A stretch of DNA of 7,008 bases from an uncultured Acidimicrobiaceae bacterium (GTDB lineage: Bacteria > Actinomycetota > Acidimicrobiia > Acidimicrobiales > Ilumatobacteraceae), in contig CAIVDG010000410.1 of NCBI GenBank assembly GCA_903904615.1, positions 1 through 7,008 of the forward strand, given 5' to 3'. Below are positions 5,275 to 7,008 of the stretch, in pieces. Within the stretch, counting starts at the first letter, position 1. Each line of letters starts with the position of its first letter. Position numbers and translations under genes: made by a program. The notes beneath the pieces are model-generated. The model ran no database searches. It saw only the letters and a program-made list of their open reading frames with translations, and was not told the DNA's origin.

Positions 5275-6245
5275 GCCCCGTCCTGAAGCTCACCGATCTT
5301 TCGGTCTCCTTCAACACGCCACGTGGAATGTTGAAGGCCGTTCGTAGTGTCACCATTGAACTGAACGCCGGCGAAAGCCTGGGCGTTGTGGGCGAATCTG
5401 GTTCCGGCAAGACCGTCTTGTCGCGAGCCACGATGGGCCTTCTCCCCCGCACTGCAGTGCGTACCGGAACAGTTGAGTACCTCGGCACCGACATCTCGAA
5501 CTACAGCGCTAAGGAAGTTCGCGATTTGTGGGGCACAGGCATGGCCATGATCTTCCAAGATCCCATGACCGCGCTCAACCCCGTGCGTCGAATTGGTGAC
5601 CAACTCACCGAAAGCCTCGTTGTACGTCTCGGAATGGACAAGAAGGCTGCGCAAGAAAAGGCAATTGCTCTTTTGAAGCGCGTGCGCATTCCAGACCCCG
5701 ACGCAATGATGCGCAAGTTCCCCTACCAGTTGTCTGGTGGTATGCGTCAGCGAATCATGATCGCTATCGCAGTGTCGTGTAACCCAGAAATGTTGTTCGC
5801 CGACGAGCCAACCACTGCGCTCGACGTAACAGTTCAGGCTCAGGTTTTGGAGTTGTTGTCAGAACTTCGTAAAGAGTTCAACATGGCAATGATTCTGGTA
5901 ACACACGACCTTGGCGTTGTGGCTGGTCACACCGACAAGATTGCCGTTATGTACGCCGGAGACGTTGTCGAGTACGCACCAACACGTCAGTTGTTCTCCA
6001 ACATGAAGATGCCCTACACCGAGGCATTGCTGAAGTCCATTCCACGTTTGGAAACACCTACCGGAACTCGCCTGCCCGTTATTGAAGGACGTCTTCCCGA
6101 CCCCACCAAAGACGAGCCAGGTTGTCCATTCGCAAATCGCTGCCCTTATGTCACCGACAAGTGCCGCGCAGAGAAGCCGCCACTCACCGATGGCGGCAAT
6201 AACCACTTCTACCGTTGTTGGTACCCAATTGGAGGAGCACAGTAA
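5271..6245 (+). CDS. dppD: ABC importer ATPase, DppD/OppD family, with C-terminal four-cysteine motif
   Basis: A 324-residue cytoplasmic ATPase that powers the importer together with the F subunit. ATP-site motifs are intact: Walker A GESGSGKT (41-48), Q-loop Gln96 in MIFQDP, ABC signature LSGGMRQR (154-161), Walker B MLFADEP with D178-E179, and switch His212 in VTHDLG. The C-terminal extension is the oligopeptide-transporter domain found in DppD/OppD. It carries C285, C291, C298 and C316 (C-x5-C-x6-C-x17-C, within GCPFANRCP and after). This arrangement is known in this family to bind a 4Fe-4S cluster; the cluster here is inferred. The start ATG overlaps the previous stop as ATGA, with GAGGGAG 8 nt upstream (5256-5262). 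Codons are normal and no residue is missing. Length fits the family. Confidence 0.93.
   Translation: MSPVLKLTDLSVSFNTPRGMLKAVRSVTIELNAGESLGVVGESGSGKTVLSRATMGLLPRTAVRTGTVEYLGTDISNYSAKEVRDLWGTGMAMIFQDPMTALNPVRRIGDQLTESLVVRLGMDKKAAQEKAIALLKRVRIPDPDAMMRKFPYQLSGGMRQRIMIAIAVSCNPEMLFADEPTTALDVTVQAQVLELLSELRKEFNMAMILVTHDLGVVAGHTDKIAVMYAGDVVEYAPTRQLFSNMKMPYTEALLKSIPRLETPTGTRLPVIEGRLPDPTKDEPGCPFANRCPYVTDKCRAEKPPLTDGGNNHFYRCWYPIGGAQ
6231..6237 (+). promoter_or_regulatory. Strong ribosome binding site for the second ATPase gene
   Basis: GGAGGAG, the best Shine-Dalgarno match in the window, lies within the end of dppD and 7 nt before the ATG at 6245. The stop TAA and start ATG share one base (TAATG), so termination-reinitiation is also likely. 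Confidence 0.7.
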
Positions 6246-7008
6246 TGGCTGGCACAGGCAAAGCACATCTGCGACCAGAGGGTGATCGCGTTCTGGTCGT
6301 CGAAGACCTCACCGTTGAATTCAATGTAGGCAAAGGCAATGTTGTTAAAGCAGTGTCCGGCGTCAGCTTCGACCTCGTCCGCGGCGAAACTCTCGCCATC
6401 GTGGGCGAATCAGGTTGTGGTAAATCCACGCTGGGCAAGGCTGTCCTGCAGTTACCGAAGCCCACAAGCGGCTCTGTGAACTTCCTTTCTAAGGAACTCA
6501 CAAAAATGGGCAAGCAAGAACTTCGCGACATGCGTCCCGCCATGCAGATGATCTTTCAGGACCCCATCTCGTCGCTCGACCCACGTCTTCCCGTCAGCGA
6601 AGTCTTGGCAGAGCCACTTCGCGTATGGAACCGTGGAAACCAGGTAGAGATCGACGCAAAGATCGACGAGTTGCTCACCGCAGCAAACCTCGATCCTGCA
6701 GTCGTTCGTGACCGTCGTTCATACGAGTTCTCTGGTGGTCAGTGCCAGCGCATCAGCATTGCTCGCGCGCTTGCTCTTGACCCCACCATGATTATTTGTG
6801 ACGAACCCGTCTCGGCACTCGACGTATCTGTGCAGGCTCAAATTTTGAACCTGCTCCAGGACATGAAAGATCGCTACGGCCTCACACTCATCTTCATCTC
6901 TCACGACCTTGCAGTTGTGAAGGCAGTGAGCACACGCGTCATGGTGATGTACCTAGGCAAGGTGTGTGAAATCGGTACTCCCGACGAGATCTATCAGAAC
7001 ACCAAGCA
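6245..7008 (+). CDS. dppF: ABC importer ATPase, DppF/OppF family; 3' truncated by window end
   Basis: The frame runs open to the window edge: 254 whole codons of a protein usually 320-350 long. It is the second ATPase of the importer and should form a heterodimer with the D subunit. Motifs seen are Walker A GESGCGKS (54-61, the Cys-containing form typical of DppF/OppF), Q-loop Gln105 in MIFQDP followed by ISSLDPR, signature FSGGQCQR (162-169), Walker B MIICDEP with D186-E187, D-loop SALD (190-193) and switch His220 in ISHDLA. The signature has Phe for the usual Leu and Cys for the usual Arg; this variant is not expected to abolish function. The C-terminal transporter domain lies outside the window. 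It shares one base with dppD and has a strong ribosome binding site. The B-C-D-F gene order is the canonical one, supporting the family-level symbol. Confidence 0.92.
   Translation, partial: MAGTGKAHLRPEGDRVLVVEDLTVEFNVGKGNVVKAVSGVSFDLVRGETLAIVGESGCGKSTLGKAVLQLPKPTSGSVNFLSKELTKMGKQELRDMRPAMQMIFQDPISSLDPRLPVSEVLAEPLRVWNRGNQVEIDAKIDELLTAANLDPAVVRDRRSYEFSGGQCQRISIARALALDPTMIICDEPVSALDVSVQAQILNLLQDMKDRYGLTLIFISHDLAVVKAVSTRVMVMYLGKVCEIGTPDEIYQNTK

Noticed and set aside
5232..5654. 140-codon open frame on the - strand opposite dppC/dppD
   Set aside because: Its residues are an antisense shadow of a well-conserved ATPase gene, with no recognisable domain and no ribosome binding site I could support.
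331..7008. Dehydrogenase and importer as one novel catabolic system
   Set aside because: A 170-bp gap with its own control signals separates them, codon use differs, and neither substrate is known. Adjacency alone does not support a joint pathway.

Overview
The window is a collinear stretch of bacterial DNA with every real gene on the + strand. It shows intermediate G+C by eye, strong Shine-Dalgarno sequences, and long proteins with actinobacterial flavour. These include a Ser/Thr-only run at the end of a secreted-type SGNH hydrolase, an Ala-rich signal peptide, and an FSGGQCQR signature in an ABC ATPase. I infer an aquatic-type actinomycete, perhaps of the Acidimicrobiia, because moderate G+C combined with long Thr/Ser tails is common there. 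That placement rests on composition and motifs only and is tentative.

Layout: (i) 2-307 is the 3' end of an SGNH-hydrolase-like gene with a low-complexity Ser/Thr tail. (ii) 331-1275 is a compact zinc-dependent medium-chain dehydrogenase. (iii) 1276-1445 is a 170-bp intergenic region with two overlapping palindromes, one a near-perfect CRP/FNR-family operator (GTGA-N6-TCAC), and a clear ribosome binding site. (iv) 1446-3362 encodes a large exported family-5 ABC substrate-binding protein. (v) 3363-3464 holds a strong 12-bp stem-loop terminator/attenuator and a possible extended -10 element. (vi) 3465-7008 is a tightly overlapping set: permease B, permease C, ATPase D and ATPase F, the last cut by the window edge.

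Together genes (iv)-(vi) form a complete peptide/nickel/opine-type (PepT family, Dpp/Opp-like) ABC importer in the canonical A-B-C-D-F order. The binding protein captures the solute outside the membrane, B and C form the channel, and D and F are the paired ATPases. All 50 lysine codons of the binding protein read as AAG, and the stem-loop sits directly behind its stop codon. Both fit high expression of the binding protein with attenuated expression of the membrane and ATPase subunits. The substrate cannot be told from sequence. The dehydrogenase upstream is separated by a probable promoter region, so a functional link is only a guess.

I found no mobile element, CRISPR array, tRNA or rRNA, and no obviously novel multi-gene system. 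The most interesting signals are the putative CRP-type operator, the expression-tuning architecture, the compact dehydrogenase, and the Ser/Thr tail.
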